From assembly GCA_017395425.1 (NCBI GenBank), contig JAFPUM010000054.1, positions 51,706-115,705 of the forward strand: 64,000 nucleotides of DNA, read 5' to 3'. Each line of letters begins with the position of its first letter. Position 1 is the stretch's first letter. Source of the DNA: Clostridia bacterium (GTDB lineage Bacteria; Bacillota; Clostridia; Oscillospirales; Acutalibacteraceae). A model generated the notes under the pieces. That model was not told the origin of the DNA. It saw only the letters and a list, made by a program, of their open reading frames with translations, and searched no databases. The translations under genes and the position numbers were made by a program. Of this stretch, positions 50,208-59,305 are shown piece by piece.

Positions 50208-51125
50208 CTACAAAACACTGTTGATATCGTCCTTCATGCGGAGTGCTTCGCGTCTGGCTGCTCCCGCAAAATCCTGTTCGTCGCAGCCTTCTTTCTTATA
50301 GGCACACATAATGGCACGGGATGAATTGACAATCGCACCCAATCCGTCGCTGTTGAACGCACCAACCAAACCTTTTGCGCCGCCTCCCTGTGCGCCGTAG
50401 CCCGGTACGAGGAAAAACAGCGAGGGATGTGCCGCACGCAGTTCGGCAAGCTGTTCGGGATAGGTAGCGCCTACAACAGCCCCTACGCCGGTAAAGCCGT
50501 ATCGACCGGGAAGCGCTTTGCCCCATTCGTCGCACATAGCTGCCATGCGATTGTAAATTGTCTCACCGCTTGACAGAGACAAATCCTGCAATTCGCCGGA
50601 GGATGGGTTGGAGGTTTTTACCAGTACGAAAATTCCTTTGTCTTGCGCCGCGCAGACCTCCAGCAGCGGCTTAATGCCGTCGGTACCAAGGTAACCGTTT
50701 ACCGTCAGCGCGTCTGCCCCGAACGCCGCGAAGGACTGTCCCCCCACGTCGGTCAGACCGAGATGTCCGGTCGCGTAGGCTTCCATCGTTGCGCCGATAT
50801 CGTTGCGCTTACCGTCAGTGATAACATACATCCCTTTGGATTGGGCATACTTTACCGTGCGGTCAAAGGTTCTCACGCCCTGCCAGCCGTACATTTCATA
50901 ATATGCCATCTGCGGTTTGACTGCCGGCACCACATCATACAGAGCGTCAATTAATCCGACGTTGAATTCATACAGCGCCTCCGCGGCAGCCTCCAGCGTC
51001 TGACCGTACTGTCCAAAGGCTTTTTCTCTGATATAAGAGGGCACATAATCCAGCTTGGGATCCAGTCCTGCCACAGTGGGATTATTCATTTCTACGATTT
51101 TATCTATGAGACGATTAAACGACAT
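50208..51125 (-). CDS. pyrF: Orotidine 5'-phosphate decarboxylase PyrF (type 2)
   Basis: 305 residues. PTVAGLDPKLDYVP near the N-terminus, VKPQMAYYEMYGWQG, then the catalytic Lys-Asp motif DGKRNDIGATMEAYA and FLVPGYGAQGGG for phosphate binding. The length and motif order fit the long (type 2) form. It makes UMP from OMP, the final step of the de novo pyrimidine pathway. Follows pyrC by 39 bp, with AAAGGA upstream. Confidence 0.96.
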   Translation of the reverse strand: MSFNRLIDKIVEMNNPTVAGLDPKLDYVPSYIREKAFGQYGQTLEAAAEALYEFNVGLIDALYDVVPAVKPQMAYYEMYGWQGVRTFDRTVKYAQSKGMYVITDGKRNDIGATMEAYATGHLGLTDVGGQSFAAFGADALTVNGYLGTDGIKPLLEVCAAQDKGIFVLVKTSNPSSGELQDLSLSSGETIYNRMAAMCDEWGKALPGRYGFTGVGAVVGATYPEQLAELRAAHPSLFFLVPGYGAQGGGAKGLVGAFNSDGLGAIVNSSRAIMCAYKKEGCDEQDFAGAARREALRMKDDINSVL

Positions 51126-51164
51126 AACAAAACAAATCCTTTCAATATATGAATATCTTATCTA

Positions 51165-52427
51165 TTATTCAATGTCACAATACACCAGTGTGCCATTGCA
51201 ATAGGTCTGTTTCACTCTTCCGATCAGTGTTTCTCCCTTGAAAACGGCATTTTTGGATTTGCCGTGAAGCTGCTCCGGATTGACCTTCCATTTCTCATCC
51301 GGGTCAAACAGCACCAGATCCGCTGCCGCACCTTCTTTGATTTCACCGCCCTCAATCATCATGATACGAGCCGGACGGGTCGAAGTAAGTGCCGCAATTG
51401 CTTCCGGCGACAACCTATCACCCAAAAATGTAAACATAGCCGCTAACGATGTCTCCATACCAATTACGCCATTTGGTGCCGCCGCAAAATCCGCTTTTTC
51501 CGCAGGGGTGTGGGGGGCATGGTCTGTGGCAATCGCGTCAATCGTACCATCCAGCAATCCCTCAATCACCGCCAAACGGTCAGCTTCCTCACGCAACGGG
51601 GGATTCATGCGGTAATCCGCATCACGGGACAGTACCTTTTCGCAGGTATACACGAAATAATGTGGCGCCGTTTCACAAGTAATCTGCACGCCACGCGCCT
51701 TGGCGCGGCGAATCAGTTCAATGGATTCTTTTGTACTGACGTGGCAGATATGAACGGGGGCTGCCGCCTGTTCCGCCAACCGGATGGTACGCGCCACATC
51801 GTCGTATTCCGAAGCGGAAGAAATACCTTTCACGCCCAATGTCTGCGCCACCGATTCATGTACCTTACCGCCTGCCGCCTGTGTTAAATCCTCACAGTGA
51901 CAGGTAACCGGCAATCCCAGCCGTTTTCCTTCCCGCAGCGCAGACAGCAGCATTTCATCGTGTTCCACCGGGCGGCCGTCGTCCGAAAGCGCCGCCGCTC
52001 CTGCCTTCTGAAGTGCGGCATAGTCACAGCAGCCTTTTCCGGCAATACCGTGGGTAATTGCGCCGACAGGATACACCTTTATGCCTGTAGCCGCCGCTTT
52101 TTCACGGATATAGGTGATCACATCAGGCGAATCGGCCGCAGGCATCGTATTGGGCATACAGAAAAGCGAAGTCACGCCGCCTGCTTTGGCGGCTTCACAG
52201 CCTGTGACAATGTCCTCCTTGTGTGTCTGACCGGGATCACGCAGGTGAACATGTATATCCACCAGACCAGGCAGAGCGTATCGTCCGGTTCCATCCACGA
52301 TCTCCCAGCCTTCCTGAGGCAAAATGGTACCTCCCACCTTGACAAACCTTTCCCCATCGATCAGGATATCTCCTTGAACCGAGGTGTCTGCATTAACAAT
52401 ACGGACATTCCGAATTAACAATGCCAT
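51165..52427 (-). CDS. pyrC: Dihydroorotase PyrC (type I)
   Basis: 420 residues. Metal-binding DIHVHLRDPGQTHKED near 56-71, FCMPNTMPAADSP, VTCHCEDLTQA, HICHVSTKESIELI, and ATDHAPHTPAEK provide the His/Asp ligands and substrate contacts of the class I amidohydrolase. It closes carbamoyl-aspartate to dihydroorotate. AGGA precedes the ATG at short spacing. The rest of the pyr genes are not nearby; no PyrR attenuator was seen in the short leader. Confidence 0.96.
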   Translation of the reverse strand: MALLIRNVRIVNADTSVQGDILIDGERFVKVGGTILPQEGWEIVDGTGRYALPGLVDIHVHLRDPGQTHKEDIVTGCEAAKAGGVTSLFCMPNTMPAADSPDVITYIREKAAATGIKVYPVGAITHGIAGKGCCDYAALQKAGAAALSDDGRPVEHDEMLLSALREGKRLGLPVTCHCEDLTQAAGGKVHESVAQTLGVKGISSASEYDDVARTIRLAEQAAAPVHICHVSTKESIELIRRAKARGVQITCETAPHYFVYTCEKVLSRDADYRMNPPLREEADRLAVIEGLLDGTIDAIATDHAPHTPAEKADFAAAPNGVIGMETSLAAMFTFLGDRLSPEAIAALTSTRPARIMMIEGGEIKEGAAADLVLFDPDEKWKVNPEQLHGKSKNAVFKGETLIGRVKQTYCNGTLVYCDIE

Positions 52428-52463
52428 ATAATCCTACAACCAACTTTCTGTCAGATGATATAA

Positions 52464-52495
52464 AAACAGGCGGATTGCTGCAACAGAAATCCGCC
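52464..52495 (-). terminator. Terminator of the metallophosphoesterase gene
   Basis: Leftward, GGCGGATT (52495-52488) pairs with AATCCGCC (52476-52469), followed by TGTTTTTATATC. Confidence 0.85.
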
Positions 52496-52510
52496 TTGTT
52501 TGTATGCCGA

Positions 52511-53794
52511 TTAAAGGTGAATATCACCGAAAACCTTGATATTGTCGATTTCCTCGGCGGTTTTGAATCGATCATAAGAATGCACAGCGTCAGCGTTTCC
52601 GGCTTCTGCCTGCAATTCACTGATGTATTCCGAACGGGTCTTGACACGCGACACCCGACGGGCGCCGCCATTGCGCATCGCCTGACGCGCGTTTTCCTTT
52701 GCCCGTTCCTGCGGAGACAGATAGGTATGACCGGTTCTCTTGTCTCTGCCGCGTTTGGAATATACCGATTGCTGCTGTCCCGTGAGATCATCCCACCAAT
52801 CCCGTATCGCATCGGTCCGTTCATTCAACAGTTCTTTCAGCGCTCTTCCCTCGGATTTGACCCAGTAAAGGAAAACCTCGTAGGCATTGTCATTGTTCAC
52901 TGGCATGGTTCCCAGCAGTGGGCTGTTGGGACGCGCCAGATTAATGACGGATATTTCGGGCGGATTGTTGAAACGGGTGCGGGAAGACGTACTCAAACCG
53001 CGGGTAACATACATTTTACTCCGTCTCAGACGGTATTCACCGCTGGTGTAGGCAATCTTCTGATGATGGAAGAGCCTATCCAGCACAGGAATACGGTAAT
53101 AACCTCCGTGGGTGCCGCCGGCAAGGACAATGGAAGCGCCCCAGCGGGAATAGGCTTCAAACCCCTTGGGACAGCCGGTCATTAAAATCACCGTAGCGTC
53201 CTTGGGACAGGGACCAAGCGCTTCATACACATCGTCCACCGTCACCTTCCGGAACTTCCACTCACTCATGGGTTTGCCCGAATCCTCTTTCAGTTTGGGA
53301 CAAAAGCCGTAAATGTAAATCTTTTCACCGTCTACATTGATTTCGGCGCGGGAATTGTTGAGAACCACACCGCCGGCAGCCGTCACGGAACTGACAAAAT
53401 TCTTGTGAACTGTACCGCTGCCAAGCGAAAGATCCTCCCGTCCCGGCACCATCACCACGGGGATTTCACCGCCCATGGCGTCCATAAAGTCATAGAAGGC
53501 ATCGACATTGACTGCCTTGGCATCTCCCATATTGCCGGTAAACAGCACATAATCAGGCTTTTCCCGCTTGATTTTCTGCGCAAGCACCGTATTTTTCCGA
53601 CCAAAATACATACTATGAAGGTCACTGACCATGACAAACCGCATACCGTCAAGGACACGCGGCAGTCCGTTGACCGTCACGGCTTTGTGCGATGTGGAAA
53701 GAACATACTTGCTTCGCTGCAGTTCCAGCCAGAACATACACCCGGCAAACAATACCAGGATCATCAGGATCGCCAGCCAATTCGGAATCAACAA
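52511..53794 (-). CDS. Membrane-anchored metallophosphoesterase-like protein with degenerate metal site
   Basis: 427 residues from a TTG at 53794, seven bases after GGGGGA; an ATG at 53809 with a poorer site is possible. One N-terminal membrane helix (about 5-22) leads to a YkuE/YaeI-like calcineurin fold: VMVSDLHSMYFG, LFTGNMGD, VMVPGRED, VILMTGCPKGFE, VLAGGTHGGYYRIP and YVTRGLSTSSRTRFNNPPE. Compared with the family, TGD is TGN, GNHD is GRED, the H before P is G, and GHTH is GGTH. The last about 130 residues are a charged tail. Probably inactive as a phosphatase (inference). Confidence 0.8.
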   Translation of the reverse strand: MLIPNWLAILMILVLFAGCMFWLELQRSKYVLSTSHKAVTVNGLPRVLDGMRFVMVSDLHSMYFGRKNTVLAQKIKREKPDYVLFTGNMGDAKAVNVDAFYDFMDAMGGEIPVVMVPGREDLSLGSGTVHKNFVSSVTAAGGVVLNNSRAEINVDGEKIYIYGFCPKLKEDSGKPMSEWKFRKVTVDDVYEALGPCPKDATVILMTGCPKGFEAYSRWGASIVLAGGTHGGYYRIPVLDRLFHHQKIAYTSGEYRLRRSKMYVTRGLSTSSRTRFNNPPEISVINLARPNSPLLGTMPVNNDNAYEVFLYWVKSEGRALKELLNERTDAIRDWWDDLTGQQQSVYSKRGRDKRTGHTYLSPQERAKENARQAMRNGGARRVSRVKTRSEYISELQAEAGNADAVHSYDRFKTAEEIDNIKVFGDIHL

Positions 53795-53831
53795 ATCGCA
53801 TTCCCCCATTTCATTGATGGTTCCACGTTTT

Positions 53832-53860
53832 ATTATACATGATAAATCCCGATTCGTCCA
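53832..53860 (-). promoter_or_regulatory. Promoter of the metallophosphoesterase gene
   Basis: Read leftward: TGGACG (53860-53855), 17 bp, TATAAT (53837-53832). The -35 box is weak; the -10 box is perfect. Confidence 0.6.
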
Positions 53861-53920
53861 TACTTTTTGACAATTTTTTTCAGAATTTTTTGTGAAGGAA
53901 AGAAAACTTTTTTCTTGCAA

Positions 53921-53958
53921 AAGCGACGCAGTCGATACGGGTATCAACTGCGTCGCTT
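53921..53958 (-). terminator. Hairpin after the second sigma-factor gene
   Basis: AAGCGACGCAGT (53921-53932) pairs with ACTGCGTCGCTT (53947-53958), extended by GATAC/GTATC. Leftward it is followed only by TTGCAAGAAAAAAG, so termination may be imperfect. Confidence 0.65.
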
Positions 53959-53990
53959 CAAGGGATAGGCATCCATTCCCGCCCGCCAGA

Positions 53991-55058
53991 TCACAGAAAA
54001 TCCCGGAGTTTCTTACTGCGGCTGGGGTGCCTCAGCTTGCGGAGTGCCTTTGCCTCGATCTGCCGGATTCGCTCCCGCGTCACATTGAACTGCTGCCCCA
54101 CTTCCTCCAGTGTATGATTACGACCGTCCACCAATCCATAGCGCAGCCGGAGAACATCCATCTCCCGCGGCGTGAGCGTATAGAGTGCGTTCTCAAGCTG
54201 TTCTTTGAGCATACTTATCGAAGCGGCATCCTCAGGGTCTTCCTGTGTGTCGTCCCTGATAAAATCACCGATGTGGCTGTCCTCTTCCTCTCCCACCGGG
54301 GCTTCCAGTGACACTAGGTCCTGTGCCACCCTCATAACCTCTACCACCTTGTCCTCAGACATCTCCGTATAAGCGGCTACCTGTGCTATGGTGGGATCTT
54401 TGCCATTTTCACTCAGTAAATGACTCTGCGCTTTTTTGATGCGATTGATATTCTCAACCATATGGACAGGTATACGAATGGTTCGTGCCTGATCGGCAAT
54501 GGCGCGCGAAACGGATTGACGAATCCACCATGTGGCATACGTGGAAAACTTAAATCCCTTGCTGGGATCGAATTTCTCGACGGCTTTGATGAGTCCCAGA
54601 TTTCCCTCCTGTATCAGATCGAGCAGCGGCATGCCGCGTCCGAGATATCGCTTGGCAATGCTCACCACCAGACGCAGATTGGCTTCACTGAGACGTCTTT
54701 TGGCATCGTCGTCACCTTCCGCAATGCGCCGGGCAATGTCTTTTTCTTCTTCCGGCGTGAGCATGGGAATACTGCCGATTTCACGAAGGTACATTTTCAC
54801 CGGATCGTCCATCATGCTGCTGTCATAAGTCTCATTCTGTTCCTCCGACACAATCTCATCCAGCTTCACGTTTTCAACAGGTTCTTCCACCACCTGAATG
54901 CCGTTGGCTTCCAATTTGTCGTAGAGCTTTTCAATCTGTTCGGGATTGAAATTTATTTCAGCCAGCACATCCATTATTTCCTGATTGGTCAGGTGACCTT
55001 TGACTCGCCCCATCTCTACCAGCCTGCGAAGCGTCTGTTTCTTATCTGTGCTGTTCAT
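53991..55058 (-). CDS. Second RpoD-like (group 1/2) sigma-70 factor
   Basis: 355 residues from [16 protein letters not shown], with AGGGAGG upstream. It has a full region 1.1-like N-terminus ([20 protein letters not shown]), region 1.2 ([17 protein letters not shown]), regions 2.1-2.4 ([37 protein letters not shown]), regions 3.0-3.1 and region 4.2 ([20 protein letters not shown]). It is a clear paralogue of the rpoD gene 61 bp upstream, with changed residues at region 2.4 (QSVSR for QAITR). Likely an alternative primary-type sigma with an overlapping promoter set (inference). Confidence 0.9.
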   Translation of the reverse strand: MNSTDKKQTLRRLVEMGRVKGHLTNQEIMDVLAEINFNPEQIEKLYDKLEANGIQVVEEPVENVKLDEIVSEEQNETYDSSMMDDPVKMYLREIGSIPMLTPEEEKDIARRIAEGDDDAKRRLSEANLRLVVSIAKRYLGRGMPLLDLIQEGNLGLIKAVEKFDPSKGFKFSTYATWWIRQSVSRAIADQARTIRIPVHMVENINRIKKAQSHLLSENGKDPTIAQVAAYTEMSEDKVVEVMRVAQDLVSLEAPVGEEEDSHIGDFIRDDTQEDPEDAASISMLKEQLENALYTLTPREMDVLRLRYGLVDGRNHTLEEVGQQFNVTRERIRQIEAKALRKLRHPSRSKKLRDFL

Positions 55059-55119
55059 GCGATATCCCTCCCTTGATTTCTTTTCATTCACTCGTTATCG
55101 TATCATTGGATCGCAAAGA

Positions 55120-56220
55120 TCAGGTAAATCCCTTGAGCTTATTGCTGCGGGTCACATGTCTCAGCTTACGAATCGCCTTGACCTCAATCTGACGAATGCG
55201 TTCCCGCGTTACATCAAACTGCTTGCCTACTTCTTCCAGCGTATGACAGCGACCGTCTTCCAGACCGTAGCGCAGGCGAATCACCTCCGCCTCACGTTCC
55301 GTCAGGGTATCGAGCACCTCCGAAATCAGATCGTGTAAAATCATATTGCCCACCGCGTCCTCGGGAGCGGTCTGTTCCTCGTCCTTGATAAAATCCCCGA
55401 GATGGCTGTCTTCTTCCTCGCCGATAGGCGTTTCCAACGACACCGGTTCCTGCGATACGCGAATGATTTCGCGCACTTTTTCAACATCCATATCCAGCAG
55501 CTTGGCAATGTCCTCGGGGCGCGGTTCCTTTTCGTTTTCAGCGGTAAGCTGCGCTTTGGCACGCTTCACTTTATTTATGGTTTCCACCATATGCACCGGT
55601 ATACGTATGGTGCGCGCCTGATCCGCAATGGCACGGGTAATCGCCTGACGAATCCACCATGTCGCGTAAGTGGAAAATTTAAATCCCTTGCTGGGATCGA
55701 ATTTTTCCACTGCTTTGATCAGCCCCAGATTTCCCTCTTGTATCAAATCCAGAAATGAAAGTCCACGATTCATGTACTTCTTGGCGATACTGACCACCAA
55801 GCGCAGATTTGCCTCACTCAAGCGATTCTTGGCTTCCTTATCTCCTGCCATAATCCGTTCCGCCAGTTCCTTTTCCTCTTTGGAGGTCAGAAGCTGAATT
55901 TTACCGATATCGCGCAGATACGCCTTTACCGGATCCTCTACATAGACACCGATCACATCGGAATCATTATAGTAGTCCGTGTTGTCATCGGAATCTTCTT
56001 TTTCATTGATCTCCAGATTTTCCAATGACAGACTGTCGTCATCATCCTCGATCAGTTCGATTTCTAGGCTTTCAAGCTTGACATAAAAACTCTCGATCGT
56101 TTCGGGATTTACGTCCACATCGGCAAGAGCGTCCATAATTTCCCGATGAGAAATCCGACCCTCGGTCTTTGCCTTGTCTGCCAGTTCTTTCAGAATGGTT
56201 TTTACATTTGTTGCTGCCAT
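55120..56220 (-). CDS. rpoD: RNA polymerase primary sigma factor RpoD (SigA)
   Basis: 366 residues. Region 1.1 ([20 protein letters not shown]), an acidic stretch DDDDSLSLE near 60, region 1.2 ([17 protein letters not shown]), region 2 ([37 protein letters not shown]), region 3 and region 4.2 ([23 protein letters not shown]). The length and layout match Firmicute SigA, and its position after dnaG is the conserved macromolecular-synthesis order. The dominant promoters in this window (TTGACA-N17-TATAAT) are what it reads. Confidence 0.95.
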   Translation of the reverse strand: MAATNVKTILKELADKAKTEGRISHREIMDALADVDVNPETIESFYVKLESLEIELIEDDDDSLSLENLEINEKEDSDDNTDYYNDSDVIGVYVEDPVKAYLRDIGKIQLLTSKEEKELAERIMAGDKEAKNRLSEANLRLVVSIAKKYMNRGLSFLDLIQEGNLGLIKAVEKFDPSKGFKFSTYATWWIRQAITRAIADQARTIRIPVHMVETINKVKRAKAQLTAENEKEPRPEDIAKLLDMDVEKVREIIRVSQEPVSLETPIGEEEDSHLGDFIKDEEQTAPEDAVGNMILHDLISEVLDTLTEREAEVIRLRYGLEDGRCHTLEEVGKQFDVTRERIRQIEVKAIRKLRHVTRSNKLKGFT

Positions 56221-56329
56221 GTACTTTAATCAACCTTTCGTCTTCTATGACTGAAATATCAGTCAGGATTATTCGGGAGCTTCTCCCGCTCTCCTCAAAA
56301 AATGACAATATGTCATATCGCAAGTCAGC

Positions 56330-58084
56330 TCAACTCTTCTTTTTGCGCATTCGATCTATCTGCGCACGAAGTTCCTCCGATGAAAGCTTTGCCGCGTCAA
56401 TCGGTCTGGTTCTTGTTCCCTCCTCCTTAATGCGTGTGATCAGCATAGAAAAATCCTCTATGCCTCTCACATTCTGACCGTTTACGACGCGAACAATCTC
56501 CGCGGTTTCGTTGTCGCTGAATTCCTGCTGTAAGTCTGTAATCGTTATTTCCTGCCCGCTCTGTGAAAGTGTAATGAATTGCCCGTAAACCCTGCGGCTG
56601 AATTCCGTCACCATTGCCTGCGGCGGCAGTAATTTTGCAGCCTTGGGTATCAGATCCTGATGATGAAACAGCATCTCAAGCAGAGCATCCTCTGCCGCGG
56701 CAGCACGCAGATGGGTACTGCGCTGGGGATTCACCCGATCGCCTATACCCGCGCTGACCTGCGCCATTTCACGGAATTCCTTTCGCTTTTCCTGATAACT
56801 CCTGCGACGGGACACTGCGTCAATCTGACTGAGCAGGGCACTTTTGTCGGTTTTGAGCTTGTCCGCCAGACGGGAAGCATATACCTCCCGTTCCAATACA
56901 CTCAGTCCGGACAAAAACTCGCACGCCTCCCTCAGGAAATGCAGCTTGCCATCGTCCGTGGCAAGATCGTATTGTCCCTCAATGCGGGCGAGGGAATATT
57001 CAATATCGTTGGCACAGTTGTCCACCAGCCGGCGGAACCGTTCAGAACCATGCTTCCGGATAAACTCATCGGGATCCTTTGCGCCGGTAATGCGCAGTAC
57101 CCGCACATCCAGACCCTCATCCTTCATAATGGGAATGGACCGCGCGATGGAGCGTTGTCCCGCCTCATCCCCATCCTGAGACAGCACCACACGCGAGACA
57201 TATTTCTTCATCAGATGCGCCTGCTGACGGGTAACTGCCGTACCTAGTGCAGCCACCGCATTGGGAAACCCCGCCTGATGCAGCGCAATCACATCCATGT
57301 AACCTTCACAGAGAATCAGCTCGTCCGTCTTTTGGCTCTTGGCAAAATTCATCGCAAACAGATGATTGGTCTTTTTGTAAATAAGTGTATCCCCGGTATT
57401 GACGTATTTACCGCCTTTGGCGTTCTCTGTAAAAACACGTCCCCCAAACGCAATGACGCTGCCCTGCAAATCAATAATGGGAAACATCACACGATTGCGG
57501 AAACGGTCAATGACATTGCCTTGCCTGGAAATAAAGCCCAAATCCGCGGCGATCATTTCGTCCGGTTTATACCCCTTGCCGCGTAAATGTGCTGCCAGCG
57601 CATCCCATCCGTCAGGTGACCAGCCCAATCCGAAATGTCGGATGGTAGCATCGGTCAGACCGCGGGAATGAAAATAATCCAAGGCGTCCTTTCCTGACGG
57701 CGCATACAGCGCCTGATGGAAAAACCGCGCTGCTTCGCGATTCTGTTCGCGAATCCTGAGCCGCATACGCGAAAGGTCATCGCCGCGTCCGTCCTCCTGC
57801 ATCGTCATGCCCGCACGGTTAGCGAGAAATCTTACAGCCTCCACATAATCCAGATTTTCAATTTTCCGAATGAAACCGATCACGTCGCCGCCCGTCTGAC
57901 AACCAAAGCAATAGAATGAATCGGTATCTTCAAACACGGTAAAAGACGGCGATTTTTCTGAGTGGAACGGACAAAGTCCTTTGGCTGTTCGTCCGCTGCG
58001 TTTGAGATTGACATATCCGCCAACCACGTCAATGATATGGTTCTGCTCCTTCACCTCTCGGATAAACTCTGAAGGAATTGACAA
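56330..58084 (-). CDS. dnaG: DNA primase DnaG
   Basis: 584 residues from a TTG at 58084, seven bases after GAGGG, giving (M)SIPSEFIREVKEQN, the usual DnaG N-terminus; a GTG at 58105 adds seven residues. CHC2 zinc finger CPFHSEKSPSF...CFGCQTGGD at about 33-65; TOPRIM domain at about 245-345 with LILCEGYMDVIALHQAG and LSQDGDEAG; C-terminal helicase-binding domain about 430-584. It lays RNA primers for replication. Lies 39 bp after dgt and 109 bp before rpoD. Confidence 0.96.
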   Translation of the reverse strand: MSIPSEFIREVKEQNHIIDVVGGYVNLKRSGRTAKGLCPFHSEKSPSFTVFEDTDSFYCFGCQTGGDVIGFIRKIENLDYVEAVRFLANRAGMTMQEDGRGDDLSRMRLRIREQNREAARFFHQALYAPSGKDALDYFHSRGLTDATIRHFGLGWSPDGWDALAAHLRGKGYKPDEMIAADLGFISRQGNVIDRFRNRVMFPIIDLQGSVIAFGGRVFTENAKGGKYVNTGDTLIYKKTNHLFAMNFAKSQKTDELILCEGYMDVIALHQAGFPNAVAALGTAVTRQQAHLMKKYVSRVVLSQDGDEAGQRSIARSIPIMKDEGLDVRVLRITGAKDPDEFIRKHGSERFRRLVDNCANDIEYSLARIEGQYDLATDDGKLHFLREACEFLSGLSVLEREVYASRLADKLKTDKSALLSQIDAVSRRRSYQEKRKEFREMAQVSAGIGDRVNPQRSTHLRAAAAEDALLEMLFHHQDLIPKAAKLLPPQAMVTEFSRRVYGQFITLSQSGQEITITDLQQEFSDNETAEIVRVVNGQNVRGIEDFSMLITRIKEEGTRTRPIDAAKLSSEELRAQIDRMRKKKS

Positions 58085-58123
58085 ATGCGCACCCTCTTTT
58101 TGCACTAATGCCGGTTTATTGTT

Positions 58124-59143
58124 TTACTTGGTATCCCACCCTTTGGGAATAAACAGTTCCTTGTAAAAATCCACCGCAAATGTATCGCTCATGCCGGCGA
58201 TATAATCAGCGGCGGCGCGAAGGATACCGTCTTTCCGCATAACGTGGCGGAATTCTATGGGAATGAGATCCGGGTGATTGCAGAGGTAATGAAACAGTAC
58301 CTCAATCATATCTTCCGCCTTTCCCTCTTCCGCTTTGGCACGACTGCCCTTATATACGGTACTGTAAAGAAAGTCATGCAGTCCATAAAAAGCTTCCGAA
58401 AAAGCAGGCGACATTTCAATCGTGCCGTTGGGACTGTTTTCAACGACATTGCGAATCATATTATTGATACGCACGGAAGAGCCTGTCCCCAGCACATCAC
58501 GCAGATTTTGCGGAATATCGTCTTCTGAAAGAATTCCCGCACGAATGCTGTCATCAATATCGTGGTTCATATAAGCGATTTTGTCAGCAATCCGGATAAT
58601 CCTTCCCTCGGGGGTAAAAGCTTCCTGCCCCTTTGTATGGCACTCGATACCGTTGCGCACCTCTTTGGTCAGATTGAGCCCCATGCCGTTTTTTTCCAGC
58701 TTTTCCACCACCCGTACACTCTGCTCATAATGGCGGAATCCGCCGCTTTTCACCAGCATGAGATCCAGCACGCGTTCGCCCGCATGACCGAACGGCGTGT
58801 GCCCCAGATCATGCCCCAGCGCAATGGCTTCGGTCAGATCCTCATTGAGCCGCAGCGCACGGGCAATCGTGCGTCCTACTTGCGCCACCTCCAGCGTATG
58901 AATCAACCGTGTGCGATAATGGTCGTTTTCCGGTGCCAGATACACCTGGGTTTTATGCTTGAGACGGCGAAACGCTTTACAATGGATAATGCGATCCCGA
59001 TCCCGCTGAAAGACCGTTCGCAGATCACAGGGCGGTTCCTTTCGATCCCGCCCCAGCGAATTTACCGCCAGCGTGGCAAATGGGGATAATGTGAGCTGCT
59101 CAATCTTTTCGGTCTGTTCCCTTACACAAAGCTGTTCTGTCAC
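58124..59143 (-). CDS. dgt: Deoxyguanosinetriphosphate triphosphohydrolase-like protein
   Basis: 339 residues from a GTG at 59143, preceded by AAAGGCGGTGA; an ATG at 59161 directly abuts AGAGG and is the alternative. HD-type residues are in RTRLIHTLEVAQVGRTIAR, ALGHDLGHTPFGHAGE and the later IADKIAYMNHDIDDSI. Family members hydrolyse dNTPs to nucleoside and triphosphate. Conserved neighbour of dnaG-rpoD in clostridia. Confidence 0.92.
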   Translation of the reverse strand: MTEQLCVREQTEKIEQLTLSPFATLAVNSLGRDRKEPPCDLRTVFQRDRDRIIHCKAFRRLKHKTQVYLAPENDHYRTRLIHTLEVAQVGRTIARALRLNEDLTEAIALGHDLGHTPFGHAGERVLDLMLVKSGGFRHYEQSVRVVEKLEKNGMGLNLTKEVRNGIECHTKGQEAFTPEGRIIRIADKIAYMNHDIDDSIRAGILSEDDIPQNLRDVLGTGSSVRINNMIRNVVENSPNGTIEMSPAFSEAFYGLHDFLYSTVYKGSRAKAEEGKAEDMIEVLFHYLCNHPDLIPIEFRHVMRKDGILRAAADYIAGMSDTFAVDFYKELFIPKGWDTK

Positions 59144-59241
59144 TGCGTCACCGCCTTTCATCCTCTATGAACTATATACGAAACAAAAAAGGATTTCCCT
59201 TCTATGTTTTTAGTAATTTACATTTTATTTACATTTTAACA

Positions 59242-59270
59242 TAGACATTTTTTTCCGTTCGTGTCATAAT
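59242..59270 (+). promoter_or_regulatory. Probable promoter of the LCP gene
   Basis: TAGACA at 59242-59247, 17 bp, CATAAT at 59265-59270. Each box has one mismatch to consensus. Confidence 0.55.
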
Positions 59271-59305
59271 CAAAGTTATACCATTATCCATGAGGAGGAT
59301 GCCAA

